NCBI GenBank assembly: GCA_947631115.1
Contig: CANRKB010000007.1
Location: forward strand, 1 to 64,000
Length of the DNA stretch: 64,000 nucleotides
Source of the DNA: an uncultured Clostridia bacterium
GTDB taxonomy: Bacteria; Bacillota; Clostridia; Oscillospirales; Ruminococcaceae
Direction of reading: 5' to 3'
In this document: piece by piece, positions 47,626 through 56,737 of the stretch
Layout: the number at the start of each line of letters is the position of its first letter
How positions within the stretch are numbered: position 1 is the first letter of the stretch
Notes under the pieces: model-generated
What the model saw: only the letters and a program-made list of their open reading frames with translations
Databases searched by the model: none
What the model was told of the DNA's origin: nothing
Translations under genes and position numbers: made by a program

Positions 47626-48454
47626 AAAAATCACCTCGTTTCCTTTGGATGATAATATACGCCGCCAATGAGGCTGCAAACAGTATGCCGTACATTATAA
47701 ACAGATCATAATATTTGGTCGAGGTGATGATGAGCAATCCGTCGGGGTCTATATATTTCTGGATAATAATAAGATTTTGGTCATAGCCTTCTGTCCACGG
47801 AGCCGTCAGCAATTTGTTTGATAATTGCGTCAGCGCGTATTTTAAGAAAAACGGTATGCACATGATAAGATATTTGTTTCTCAAAACGCTTGTAAGAAAC
47901 ATTGACGGAATACTCCAGAATATTGTGAACAACCACATTTCCAAAATAAGCTGATATATTTCGGGAACTCTGCCTTGTACAATTTCAGCCGCAAGAGGCT
48001 CCATCTCGGAAACATCCGGGAAAAGGAGCATTGTTATACTCAGGAATATTACATATCCCAAAGTGACCGCCGTGCCTCCCGAAATAATGCCTGTAAGATA
48101 TGTTGATAACTGCCACTTCGTTTTTGAAGAACGGAACACCTGAAAGCGCAAAGCGTTTTCTTCTCTCTCGGCGCACATTCCCGGAATGAAACAAAACGCG
48201 GCTATAAGCGGCGCAAAAAGTGAAAACCACGAACCTCTTGCAGCATTGATCACCATTCTGTTGCAAAGTTCCATGTGCTGTTTCATTTCGTCCGTCGAAA
48301 AACTCAAGAGCGCATTTATCACGGAATATCTGTTTTTCGTGTCATAATCCTCGTATATCTGAGAGATAAACAACATTACGACCGCCGCGCCCATGCAGAG
48401 CCAGAAATTCCATGAAGTTACTGTTTTTTTGAAAGATACTGCTATTTCACGCAT
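47618..48454 (-). CDS. ABC-2-type permease
   Basis: MREIAVSFKKTVTSWNFWLCMGAAVVM..., hydrophobic, overlaps the downstream permease. Confidence 0.65.
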   Translation of the reverse strand: MREIAVSFKKTVTSWNFWLCMGAAVVMLFISQIYEDYDTKNRYSVINALLSFSTDEMKQHMELCNRMVINAARGSWFSLFAPLIAAFCFIPGMCAEREENALRFQVFRSSKTKWQLSTYLTGIISGGTAVTLGYVIFLSITMLLFPDVSEMEPLAAEIVQGRVPEIYQLILEMWLFTIFWSIPSMFLTSVLRNKYLIMCIPFFLKYALTQLSNKLLTAPWTEGYDQNLIIIQKYIDPDGLLIITSTKYYDLFIMYGILFAASLAAYIIIQRKRGDFCA

Positions 48455-48509
48455 AATGATCCCTCGTTTCTGCTCTCCTTTCATAACGCCCCGATGGGCG
48501 TAAACTTTT

Positions 48510-49826
48510 TTATTCTTCAATAACTCCTAAATTATGAGACAAGGAGTACTGTCTTAAATTCCCGCCGTCTTTGGCGTCTATGTAGATGAAATATGTAACA
48601 AAGTCGTTCGGATTATAGGCGGTGAGTTTCCATGCGGGAACAACTTCGGATTCGTGCGTCAGCGGATTAAATCCGCCGAGTTCGGTCGGTACATAAGACG
48701 AATAGTATACAAACTCTAAATCGTTTATTTCAAATTCAACTTCTTTTGTCACTTCCTCGGAGAATATTTTTATCGCCTCCTCTGCCGAGATAACTTTATC
48801 AACGCTTTTTGCGTTTGAAATTCCCATATGCAAAGGCATTGACGAAAACATGTCTACATTATCGCTTTCTATCATCAGAGCGGTTGCGCCATCGCCGAGA
48901 TAGTGATTATTCATTTTGTCCTCGGAAACCGTACTTCCTACAGGACAATATTCGAAATTGACATCTTTAAGCTGCTTTTGCAGATCGAAATAATATCCGT
49001 ATATGTCGCCTATTTTCAAAACCCTTACGGCATAAACCTTTGTGGTCATGTTTTTTTCTACGCTTTTTCCTATAGGCGCGTTGTTGATATAATCTTCAAA
49101 GAAACGCACCGCGTCGCATATACTTGTTTCCTTGTCAAGCAACTTGAATGATTTTTCGCTTGTGGGACTGTATGTGCCTACTACGCGGAAATATTGATCC
49201 AAAGAAGCAAGCGGCGACATACGTTCATAAACCAAGTTATTTTCATATGCATATTCAAAGACCTTTCCATGGCATACGCTGAAACTCGAAATATTCGGCG
49301 TAGAGGACATATTGACGGGAATTTCCTCGCCCTCGCTGTAATTTAAACTGATTATTCCCTCTGTCTGCGCAAAGTCTTTCACAAGACCGCTTTCCACCTC
49401 GGGATCTTCGGGAAGATCTTTATAACTTTTCAGATCTTCTAAAGGCTCTGTCCATGTATAAGAAAAATAGTCTTCGTTAAGCTCGCTGTCGGGGAAGAAA
49501 TAAGAGTATGCATTTCTGAAATCTTCTATAGCCGTTTGGGGCGTATATTCTCTTCCGACATAATCGTTGTCGGAAAACGATCTGAATTCATAGACCTTTG
49601 CTTTTTCGGGAGCGTTTAAATAAAAGTTTTCCGAAGCCTTGAAATTATCGCAGGCGTCTATAGCGCTTCTTATCTCGTCTTTCGATTCGCTTAATATTTC
49701 AATTTCCTCCCCGCCCATTTCTTCTAAAGACATGTTTTTAAGTTCGCCTATCGGCGTGGTTTGGTCGCACCCCGACATAAGCGCTGCGCAAGTTAATACC
49801 GCTAAAATTGTTGTTTTTGTTTTCAT
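48510..49826 (-). CDS. lipoprotein, paralogue of 49922-51244
   Basis: lipobox LMSGCDQ; shared SEKSFKLLDKETSICDAVRFFEDYI and PAWKLTAYNPNDFVTYFIYIDA. Confidence 0.7.
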   Translation of the reverse strand: MKTKTTILAVLTCAALMSGCDQTTPIGELKNMSLEEMGGEEIEILSESKDEIRSAIDACDNFKASENFYLNAPEKAKVYEFRSFSDNDYVGREYTPQTAIEDFRNAYSYFFPDSELNEDYFSYTWTEPLEDLKSYKDLPEDPEVESGLVKDFAQTEGIISLNYSEGEEIPVNMSSTPNISSFSVCHGKVFEYAYENNLVYERMSPLASLDQYFRVVGTYSPTSEKSFKLLDKETSICDAVRFFEDYINNAPIGKSVEKNMTTKVYAVRVLKIGDIYGYYFDLQKQLKDVNFEYCPVGSTVSEDKMNNHYLGDGATALMIESDNVDMFSSMPLHMGISNAKSVDKVISAEEAIKIFSEEVTKEVEFEINDLEFVYYSSYVPTELGGFNPLTHESEVVPAWKLTAYNPNDFVTYFIYIDAKDGGNLRQYSLSHNLGVIEE

Positions 49827-49921
49827 GATGATTTTTTCCTTTCGTGTTTAAATTTGTAGATAGAGTTGTAGTTTGCATAGTGTGAAATTAAATGACATCG
49901 CTCTTTATAGTAATAACTTTA

Positions 49922-51244
49922 TCATCTCCCCCCGGAAAAATCTCCCGTCAGAGCGTCTAAATAAGCTACATACGTCACATCGTCATTGGGATTTTCGAGG
50001 GTCAGTTTCCATACGGGGCGAGCTCGTTCAAAGTTTTCGCCGATGATAGATCCCCAATATATTCTTTCGCTAACTTTATACATAAGTTCTGCTCTGGTGA
50101 CTTTAAAATCTACATAATCCGTCAGCTTCTCCGAGATAGTTTTCACCGCTTCTTCAAACGGAATAAATTCCGTATACCTTTTTTCGTCGAACGCCTCATT
50201 GGCATTATAAGGAGCGTATACCCAATCGACGTCGTCAGTAACTGCCATCAAGCCTTCAGACAAATCCGGTTCATCATTTCCCGTGCCGGTACCGTCCCAA
50301 AAAGTAAATGGTATATTATCAAACTCTCGTGAATTCCTGAAAAAATAAATATAATGTTCATTGTCCGGCAGCCTGTAAACATTAACCTCATCTACATGGA
50401 TATTATACCCCGAATGTTTTGAAGCGACCGGGATAGATACGATATAATCTTCAAAAAACTTTACCGCGTCTTTTACTGAGATTTCCTTGTCGTCAAGCAG
50501 TTTAAATTTTTCTTCGCTGTCGGGAGGAAGGCGTTTGACGCCCTCATAATCGCGAACAGAAACTATATCGCTTGCAGAGTAAGTTGTCTTACCGTTTAGT
50601 TCCGCGTCATATTTTTGAAGAACTCCTTTATTGAAAACACAATAATCGTTTCCGAACGGGCTGCGATAAAACAAACAAACGCTTTCCTCGCGTTTAGACC
50701 AAGCTTCTGTATAAGCCATAAACGTCAGACCGCCATGGACATATCCGCCCGCCATATATGTATCGTATACTTCTTTATTGCTGAGAGGAAAAAAAGCCTC
50801 ATTTACAGCCAAGGTATTATCAACATCATCATAACCATTATAATAATAAAGGCAGTTTTCATCTAATTCATGGTTTGGGAAAAGATATTTAAAAACGGTT
50901 TTAAATTCTTCGAGTTCTTCTTTCGGCTGGAGCTGGCAGGCAAGACCGGTGACAAACTCGCTCACATGATCTACGGTTTTGGGAACTAAAGCGTAAAAGA
51001 AACCATCGTTCACTTTGAGGTTTCCGTTTTTCTCTATCATTTCTTTTACTTCTTCTTTTGTATAATAAGTTATGGGATTTTCATGTTTATCTATAGGATC
51101 TCCGAAATTGAGATCGGGCTTAGAAGAGTCATCCGTGCTGGAAGTGTTGTCTGTATTTGAAGAATTGTCTATGGTCTGATTTTCGCAGGCAGAGCATAAA
51201 GTAAGTATGGCTATCGATAAGAATAGTGCCGATAATTTTTTCAT
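49922..51244 (-). CDS. lipoprotein, paralogue of 48510-49826
   Basis: lipobox LCSACEN; shared SEEKFKLLDDKEISVKDAVKFFEDYI and RPVWKLTLENPNDDVTYVAYLDA. Confidence 0.7.
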   Translation of the reverse strand: MKKLSALFLSIAILTLCSACENQTIDNSSNTDNTSSTDDSSKPDLNFGDPIDKHENPITYYTKEEVKEMIEKNGNLKVNDGFFYALVPKTVDHVSEFVTGLACQLQPKEELEEFKTVFKYLFPNHELDENCLYYYNGYDDVDNTLAVNEAFFPLSNKEVYDTYMAGGYVHGGLTFMAYTEAWSKREESVCLFYRSPFGNDYCVFNKGVLQKYDAELNGKTTYSASDIVSVRDYEGVKRLPPDSEEKFKLLDDKEISVKDAVKFFEDYIVSIPVASKHSGYNIHVDEVNVYRLPDNEHYIYFFRNSREFDNIPFTFWDGTGTGNDEPDLSEGLMAVTDDVDWVYAPYNANEAFDEKRYTEFIPFEEAVKTISEKLTDYVDFKVTRAELMYKVSERIYWGSIIGENFERARPVWKLTLENPNDDVTYVAYLDALTGDFSGGR

Positions 51245-51307
51245 AGTGATTACCTCCTTAAAAAATTGCTGCCCTTTTGCCCCTGCAGAAGGGCAGCAAA
51301 AACTAAT

Positions 51308-51757
51308 TTAAACGCGTACAGACTGCATTGTACCGTTTGCAGATATACTATTATTGACTATATCTATATCGGAGTATATTTCGAAATTAACTCCTACTAT
51401 TGGATTGGTTGGATCTACGAATATTGTTGTAGACTCTCCGGCTCTTGTTAACTTTGCTGAAACTTTTTTTATATCAGCGCTGGTAGTAACAGCAGTGACT
51501 GATCCGTTAGAATTTCCATATTTGACTGTCATTGACAGTAGTGTGAATTCAATACCGTAAGGTGAATATTTCATGTAGCAATTATCTTTTGTACCGGTGT
51601 ATGTGCTTGTGTTCGGGTGGTAGGTATAAGTTGTTTCCCACGTGGCATATTCTACTGGGTCGCTATCGTATGTGCTTGCAGAAATTCCCAAAGATGTGAT
51701 AGTTGCCGTCATAACAACAGCCATGGCTCCCGCCATAATTTTTTTAAGTGATTTCAT
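51308..51757 (-). CDS. secreted protein, hypothetical
   Basis: signal peptide MKSLKKIMAGAMAVVMTATITSLGISAS; RBS ggagga. Confidence 0.65.
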   Translation of the reverse strand: MKSLKKIMAGAMAVVMTATITSLGISASTYDSDPVEYATWETTYTYHPNTSTYTGTKDNCYMKYSPYGIEFTLLSMTVKYGNSNGSVTAVTTSADIKKVSAKLTRAGESTTIFVDPTNPIVGVNFEIYSDIDIVNNSISANGTMQSVRV

Positions 51758-51930
51758 AATGAAATCTCCTCCTTTTTTATAATTTTTTTATTTTATGCCA
51801 ATTTTACTTCTTCACTGTAAACAGTGAAACTTTCGGTTTTGCCCGCGCTGTTTTTCAGCGCCTGACATTTGCTTAAAAAGTTATTTATAATTATACAACA
51901 CCTCCTGTTTAGCATAATGGCTTTGTTTCT

Positions 51931-52356
51931 TTAAGAAACTGCTTTTTCGTCACTGTAGATCGTAATGGTTTCCGTTTCTCCGTTTTTGTCAGTCAAAGTG
52001 AATACCGTCTTCAGGCGATAGTTTCCCGATTCAAGCCCGCTCTTGGTATTGATCATAGAAAACGAATTTGAGAATCCGGTTTTATTCCAAGTTGTGTCCT
52101 CGTATGTATCCCAGAACCAAAGAAAGACCTGCTTTTCAAGTGTCTGATCGGCAATGACTCTTACTACGTTATCCACACAGTCGGCTGAGCTTTCGCATTT
52201 TGCTGTATTGCCTGTTATTGTAAGAATTGATTCCACGTTATGTGCTTTTTCATAGCATGGTTGAACAACATCGTATGGAACGGAGCTTGCACTCGTATTC
52301 ATCGGCACTGAAAGGCACATAAAAATGACTGCCAATACTGAAAATACCTTTTTCAT
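51931..52356 (-). CDS. secreted beta-rich protein, hypothetical
   Basis: signal peptide MKKVFSVLAVIFMCLSVPMNTSAS; NTKSGLESGNYRLKTVFTLTDKNGETETITIYSDEK pattern. Confidence 0.65.
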   Translation of the reverse strand: MKKVFSVLAVIFMCLSVPMNTSASSVPYDVVQPCYEKAHNVESILTITGNTAKCESSADCVDNVVRVIADQTLEKQVFLWFWDTYEDTTWNKTGFSNSFSMINTKSGLESGNYRLKTVFTLTDKNGETETITIYSDEKAVS

Positions 52357-52435
52357 TTTTTCACCTCCTCGCTTGGGAAATATAATTTCCCTTTCTATAT
52401 ATTGAAGCGAAATAAAAAACCCTTTCGTTACAGGT

Positions 52436-53128
52436 TTATATATTAATTTTTTTAAAATCAACGATTTTTGTAGAATACGCCAAATTTATCATTGAATCTT
52501 TGTCTAAATTGCCGACTAGTTCAAACAAATATCCGTCATAGATCCAAAATAATAAAGTTGCATTATCCGGAAATTCCATTATAAAACCGTCGTCTTCGGA
52601 ATATAACGCCAACATTACCACACTGGCTTTTTCAGTGTTGACATAACTGTTCACGCCATCTACTATTATGCGTTGACAGAAACAAACCTTTTTATCGCCC
52701 TTAGTATAATCCAGCATAGTACCGATTTCTCCGATTGCGGAATGTTTAAGTTCCCACCCCTCTTCTTCGGGCAATCCGTAATATTCTTCAAAATTGGTTT
52801 TGTCAGAGGAGTGTCTTTCTAAAATAACTTTGGTGCATTCGACTTTATCCTCAAATCCATATCTTCCGAATATTACAACAGCGGCAAAAGCTGTTCCGCT
52901 GAGAATAAGAAATGAAAATACAACGAGCATTATTGTTGTGGCTTTTTTTACTTTTTGCAAAGACCAATGGTTGTCGCTGCGTCCGCGGCGAAGATCACGA
53001 AGAGTTTTATATTCCCAAATTTTATACGCCAGTGAGAACTTGTGATTTTTTTCCACTTCCATCAGACGCTCGGTTCTTTCGTCGGAAGTTTCTTTAAATG
53101 CTTGTTCCAATTTTTCATCAAATGTCAT
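52436..53128 (-). CDS. DUF4367-like single-TM anti-sigma candidate 1
   Basis: cytosolic N-terminus, one TM, C-terminal LFELVGNLDKDSMINLAYSTKI; overlaps the sigma gene by 11 bp. Confidence 0.65.
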   Translation of the reverse strand: MTFDEKLEQAFKETSDERTERLMEVEKNHKFSLAYKIWEYKTLRDLRRGRSDNHWSLQKVKKATTIMLVVFSFLILSGTAFAAVVIFGRYGFEDKVECTKVILERHSSDKTNFEEYYGLPEEEGWELKHSAIGEIGTMLDYTKGDKKVCFCQRIIVDGVNSYVNTEKASVVMLALYSEDDGFIMEFPDNATLLFWIYDGYLFELVGNLDKDSMINLAYSTKIVDFKKINI

Positions 53129-53648
53129 AAGTGATCCCCCGTTTCTTTAAAATTTTTATAAGCCTTTGTTTTGCCCGATAAATGTATACACGAATATTCA
53201 ATTCGGATATTCCCGTTGCTTTGCTTATTTCCTTAGGGCGCATTTTTTGGAACAGGTACAAGTAAAGCATTTCATAGTCAATGTTTGACAGCTCATTCAT
53301 TGCGCTTTTAATTTCATCTACAGTCATCTCCGACATTACAGTTTTTTCAAGGTCTTCATTTGAGTTCAGATCATGTTGTTCTTCAATATTTTCAGTGGAT
53401 CGGGCTTTCCGTTTTCGACAAATGTCAATTGAACGGTGCTCTATAATAGAAGCGAAATAATGTGCCCTAGCGTTACAGGGTATTTCTGAAATTTTTTCAA
53501 TATTGTTAATTATCCACAAAAAAGCGTCTTGAACAGCGTCTTCTGAATCCGAAGAATTGTGCAAAATGTCATATGCGACCTTATACATCATTTGTCTGTA
53601 GTCGGAAAATAATTTTCTGATAAAATCTTCATTAAGATTTTTTGACAT
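53118..53648 (-). CDS. ECF-like sigma-70 family factor 1
   Basis: region 2 YKVAYDILHNSSDSEDAVQDAFLWI; region 4 MRPKEISKATGISELNIRVYIYRAKQRL. Confidence 0.85.
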   Translation of the reverse strand: MSKNLNEDFIRKLFSDYRQMMYKVAYDILHNSSDSEDAVQDAFLWIINNIEKISEIPCNARAHYFASIIEHRSIDICRKRKARSTENIEEQHDLNSNEDLEKTVMSEMTVDEIKSAMNELSNIDYEMLYLYLFQKMRPKEISKATGISELNIRVYIYRAKQRLIKILKKRGITYDI

Positions 53649-53967
53649 TTTCTTATCTTTCCTTTGTTGTTTTGATTTAAAACCGGGAACGATTTTTCAA
53701 TCTTAGTGCTTAATTCCTGATTTTAAGTATAGCACACGTTGATATTCAATAAACTTACGGGACTATATGCTATATCATAAGCCGGAGCAACAACATCATC
53801 GTCGGGCGGGAGCATCGTTTTTGCGCTTTATATTGTAGTAAGTCTTGTACTTAAAACAAGTGCAGAAAGTATCATCTTTTTTAAAATTTTTTCAGAGGAT
53901 TATTTTGTCCTCTATAATATAAGACCCTCAAAAAAATTAATTTTATACCTTAACTATTATTTTTTTA

Positions 53968-54699
53968 TCAAATTTCTGAAAGTTTGGCACTTTTAGCTAA
54001 ATTTAAAGCAGTATTTTTGTCAAAACTACACGAGAATATTAATAGGTACTCTCCGTCGTCCCATAGAATGTTGGTGAAATGATTTTCTTCAAGAATTTCT
54101 TCAATCATCAATCCTTTGTGACCGTTTATATCGATCTCGACCAACTTGCCGTGGTCCGTGTTTAAATTGACGGGACCATATGTTTTTTTGATCATCTGTT
54201 CAAACCAAATACTTCCATCGGTTTCACGATTTATGTATCTGGTACGCACACCGAACTCATCTTCTTTTTTGTCTTTGATTTCAAACCCCTCGGGAATATC
54301 GGTCAAAACGTATTTTTTCTCTATAGTCTCCGGACCGTTATTTTTATTTTTGAGGCGAATTTCGGTGTGGTCGGAATATGCCCTGCCGGTAAAATCCGTA
54401 AATATAACGCTGGGCTTTAAATAACAGCCCGATAATAACGCTAAAAAAACCACGATTAATATAATAAACGCCTGTTTAAAGGGATTAAACTTCCTTTTCG
54501 GCTCGGGCGAAAGTAAAATGCCTGTTTCGGCGTGGGCTTCCTGACGAAGAACAGCGGCATTGCGCTTATAGATCTTGAAGATCTTTTTCATTTCGGAGCG
54601 GTGTTTGCGGGAGAATATGTGGTCGGTCGCGTCGGGATAGGAATTAAACTCGCGATTGACATATTCGTCTATTATAGATTTAAATTCGCTTTCAGACAT
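53968..54699 (-). CDS. DUF4367-like single-TM anti-sigma candidate 2
   Basis: cytosolic N-terminus, one TM, C-terminal EYLLIFSCSFDKNTALNLAKSAKLSEI; overlaps the sigma gene by 8 bp. Confidence 0.65.
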   Translation of the reverse strand: MSESEFKSIIDEYVNREFNSYPDATDHIFSRKHRSEMKKIFKIYKRNAAVLRQEAHAETGILLSPEPKRKFNPFKQAFIILIVVFLALLSGCYLKPSVIFTDFTGRAYSDHTEIRLKNKNNGPETIEKKYVLTDIPEGFEIKDKKEDEFGVRTRYINRETDGSIWFEQMIKKTYGPVNLNTDHGKLVEIDINGHKGLMIEEILEENHFTNILWDDGEYLLIFSCSFDKNTALNLAKSAKLSEI

Positions 54700-55246
54700 C
54701 TTCTTTGCTCCTTTCTAAAATAAATTTCCTGACTGCTTTTCGCGCTGTATAAAGCCGCTTATAAACTGCCGAGACAGAAATGCCCAGAGTTTTTGCTATC
54801 TCGTTTGCCGACATTTCTAAGGAATATGTCAGCACCAGAACGCTTTTCTGCGCCTCCGGAAGCGTAGCGATGAAGTCGATTATTTCGTTTCGTGAGGCAA
54901 TATCAATTAAAGAATTTTCAATAATATTCTCGTCATATGGTATAATATCGTCTACTGTAGGTATTTCGCTATTGATAGGTTTTCTTTTTTTAAGATAATC
55001 TAAGCAGATGTTTTTGACTGTAATATACATATAATTGACCCGTTTAAAATAGCTTAGCGACAAAAAAACTTTGGGATTTTTTGCTATTCTCATAAAAGCT
55101 TCTTGAACAGCGTCCTCGGCGTTTTCTTGATTATTGAGAATTTTAAGCGCTATGTTGAAAAAGCGGACTTTGTACCTTTCATAAAACTCTGAAAGCTCGT
55201 TTCTCTCTTCTTCGCTTTCCATAACAGCCAATGCTGCGGAAATCAT
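54692..55246 (-). CDS. ECF-like sigma-70 family factor 2
   Basis: FFNIALKILNNQENAEDAVQEAFMRI; LEMSANEIAKTLGISVSAVYKRLYTARKAV. Confidence 0.85.
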   Translation of the reverse strand: MISAALAVMESEEERNELSEFYERYKVRFFNIALKILNNQENAEDAVQEAFMRIAKNPKVFLSLSYFKRVNYMYITVKNICLDYLKKRKPINSEIPTVDDIIPYDENIIENSLIDIASRNEIIDFIATLPEAQKSVLVLTYSLEMSANEIAKTLGISVSAVYKRLYTARKAVRKFILERSKEDV

Positions 55247-55446
55247 ATTGTCACACCCTTATGTTTTTATATGTTTAATGAATAATAACTGCCTTAGGAA
55301 TATTATACCACCTTTCCTTGAAAATTTCAATAGCGGTTCGAGATAAGAAAACGCACTTTATGAACAACAAAGCGCTCCCGCGCTGTATAACGTCTTGAAT
55401 GTCGATTAACAAAAGAACGGAATTCCAAAATGCATATTTACCGTAA

Positions 55447-55483
55447 ACAAAAAGCGCCGCGCGGACAGTGTTCCGCGCGGCGC
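55447..55483 (-). terminator. terminator of the 55508-55723 gene
   Basis: GCGCCGCGCGGA/TCCGCGCGGCGC hairpin with tttttgttt on minus strand. Confidence 0.8.
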
Positions 55484-55507
55484 AGGTTTATGTAGTTTTT
55501 CTTATCC

Positions 55508-55723
55508 TTAGAAATCAATGTCATTAACGGCAGAGTTCGCGAGCTGAAGCTCTTTCTTGGGTATTCTCTTCAGCGGGTTGTAGACATACTTCTTGCACGA
55601 ATCGTAGGACTTTACATCTCCGAATTTCGAGCAGGTTATTATATCGCCCGAAGCAGCCGTACCGAGAGCGCAGTATTTGCATGCGGGCTTTATGTTATTT
55701 CCGAACAAAGCTTTTCTTGCCAT
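55508..55723 (-). CDS. small Cys-containing protein, hypothetical
   Basis: MARKALFGNNIKPACKYCALGTAASGDIITCSKFGDVKSYDSCKKYVYNPLKRIP; good RBS and own terminator. Confidence 0.7.
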   Translation of the reverse strand: MARKALFGNNIKPACKYCALGTAASGDIITCSKFGDVKSYDSCKKYVYNPLKRIPKKELQLANSAVNDIDF

Positions 55724-55891
55724 AATAAAAATACCTCCATAAAACAGATTTACCTATTTACATTATATCACGTTTTTTTTAAAATGTCCACATGAATTTT
55801 CTTTCAAAGCATAAAAATAAAGGAAACATTTTTGGTCATTTTAACAATACAGATTGAGGTTTGACTAATTTTACAAGCCGAACAATAAACA

Positions 55892-56695
55892 TTATTTCGA
55901 GTATATCGGCAGAACGTTAAGCGTAGCTTTTCTTCCGAGATCTCCGTTCAGCGGAACTATATGCAGCGGGAATTTCCCTATGAAGTCCTTTCCCGCTATG
56001 CCGAAAACGTCGTAAAAGCGGTCGGCTTGCGGCGCGTTTATAACGAGCAGATAACCCTTGTCGCCGTTTAAGGTAATTCCGCGCAGCCATAAACTGTTGA
56101 CTTCGGGAATGTTTTTCGCTATCTCGCAAAGCTTGTTTGAAAGTTGGAGAGGATAGGGGTTAGGCGTATATACATCGACGGGCGTATTTCCCGTGACAAG
56201 GTGATTTGCGCGGCCCGTTTTCAGTATCTGCTTTTTCTCACGCCATTTTGAAACGGCGTTCCGGCTTATAAACATATTGTCGTCGAAAGGGTTTATCATC
56301 ATTCCCTCGCAAACGCCGCCGTCCGCAATTACTCCCGAAACATAGTCGAAGTCGGTTATTATCGTATAATAATCGCTGAACGCTCCGCATTTTTCAAGCT
56401 CGCTTTCGTCCGTAAAGACAGGGAATATCTTTCCGAATTTTTCGTTTTCAAGCAGCATAAATGAAATTTTTGCCTTGTCGTCAATCTTAAATGTCCCGTC
56501 GCTTTCTTTTACGGGTTTTGGCGTAAAGGTAACGGCGCAGACAAATTCCGCTTTCATTACTATTTCCGTAGCTATAGCGTCCATAAGCTTGTTTTGCGCC
56601 GCTGTATCGTTTTCTGCCGTCGAGCGTCTGGCCGTCAGAAGCCTATGAAGCTCCTGCGGTTTGAGCTTTTCGTTTATCCTGTATTTATTTGGCAT
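55892..56695 (-). CDS. SseB-like protein
   Basis: FMLLENEKFGKIFPVFTDESELEKC and C-terminal LWLRGI...YLLVINAPQ. Confidence 0.65.
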   Translation of the reverse strand: MPNKYRINEKLKPQELHRLLTARRSTAENDTAAQNKLMDAIATEIVMKAEFVCAVTFTPKPVKESDGTFKIDDKAKISFMLLENEKFGKIFPVFTDESELEKCGAFSDYYTIITDFDYVSGVIADGGVCEGMMINPFDDNMFISRNAVSKWREKKQILKTGRANHLVTGNTPVDVYTPNPYPLQLSNKLCEIAKNIPEVNSLWLRGITLNGDKGYLLVINAPQADRFYDVFGIAGKDFIGKFPLHIVPLNGDLGRKATLNVLPIYSK

Positions 56696-56737
56696 TTTGA
56701 CCTCCGTGTTTGTATTATGTGATAATAGGATCCGCGC

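Noticed and set aside
53649-53967. possible small gene or pseudogene between the two sigma modules
   Set aside because: Only a 30-aa minus ORF (MLPPDDDVVAPAYDIAYSPVSLLNINVCYT) without clear RBS; insufficient evidence.
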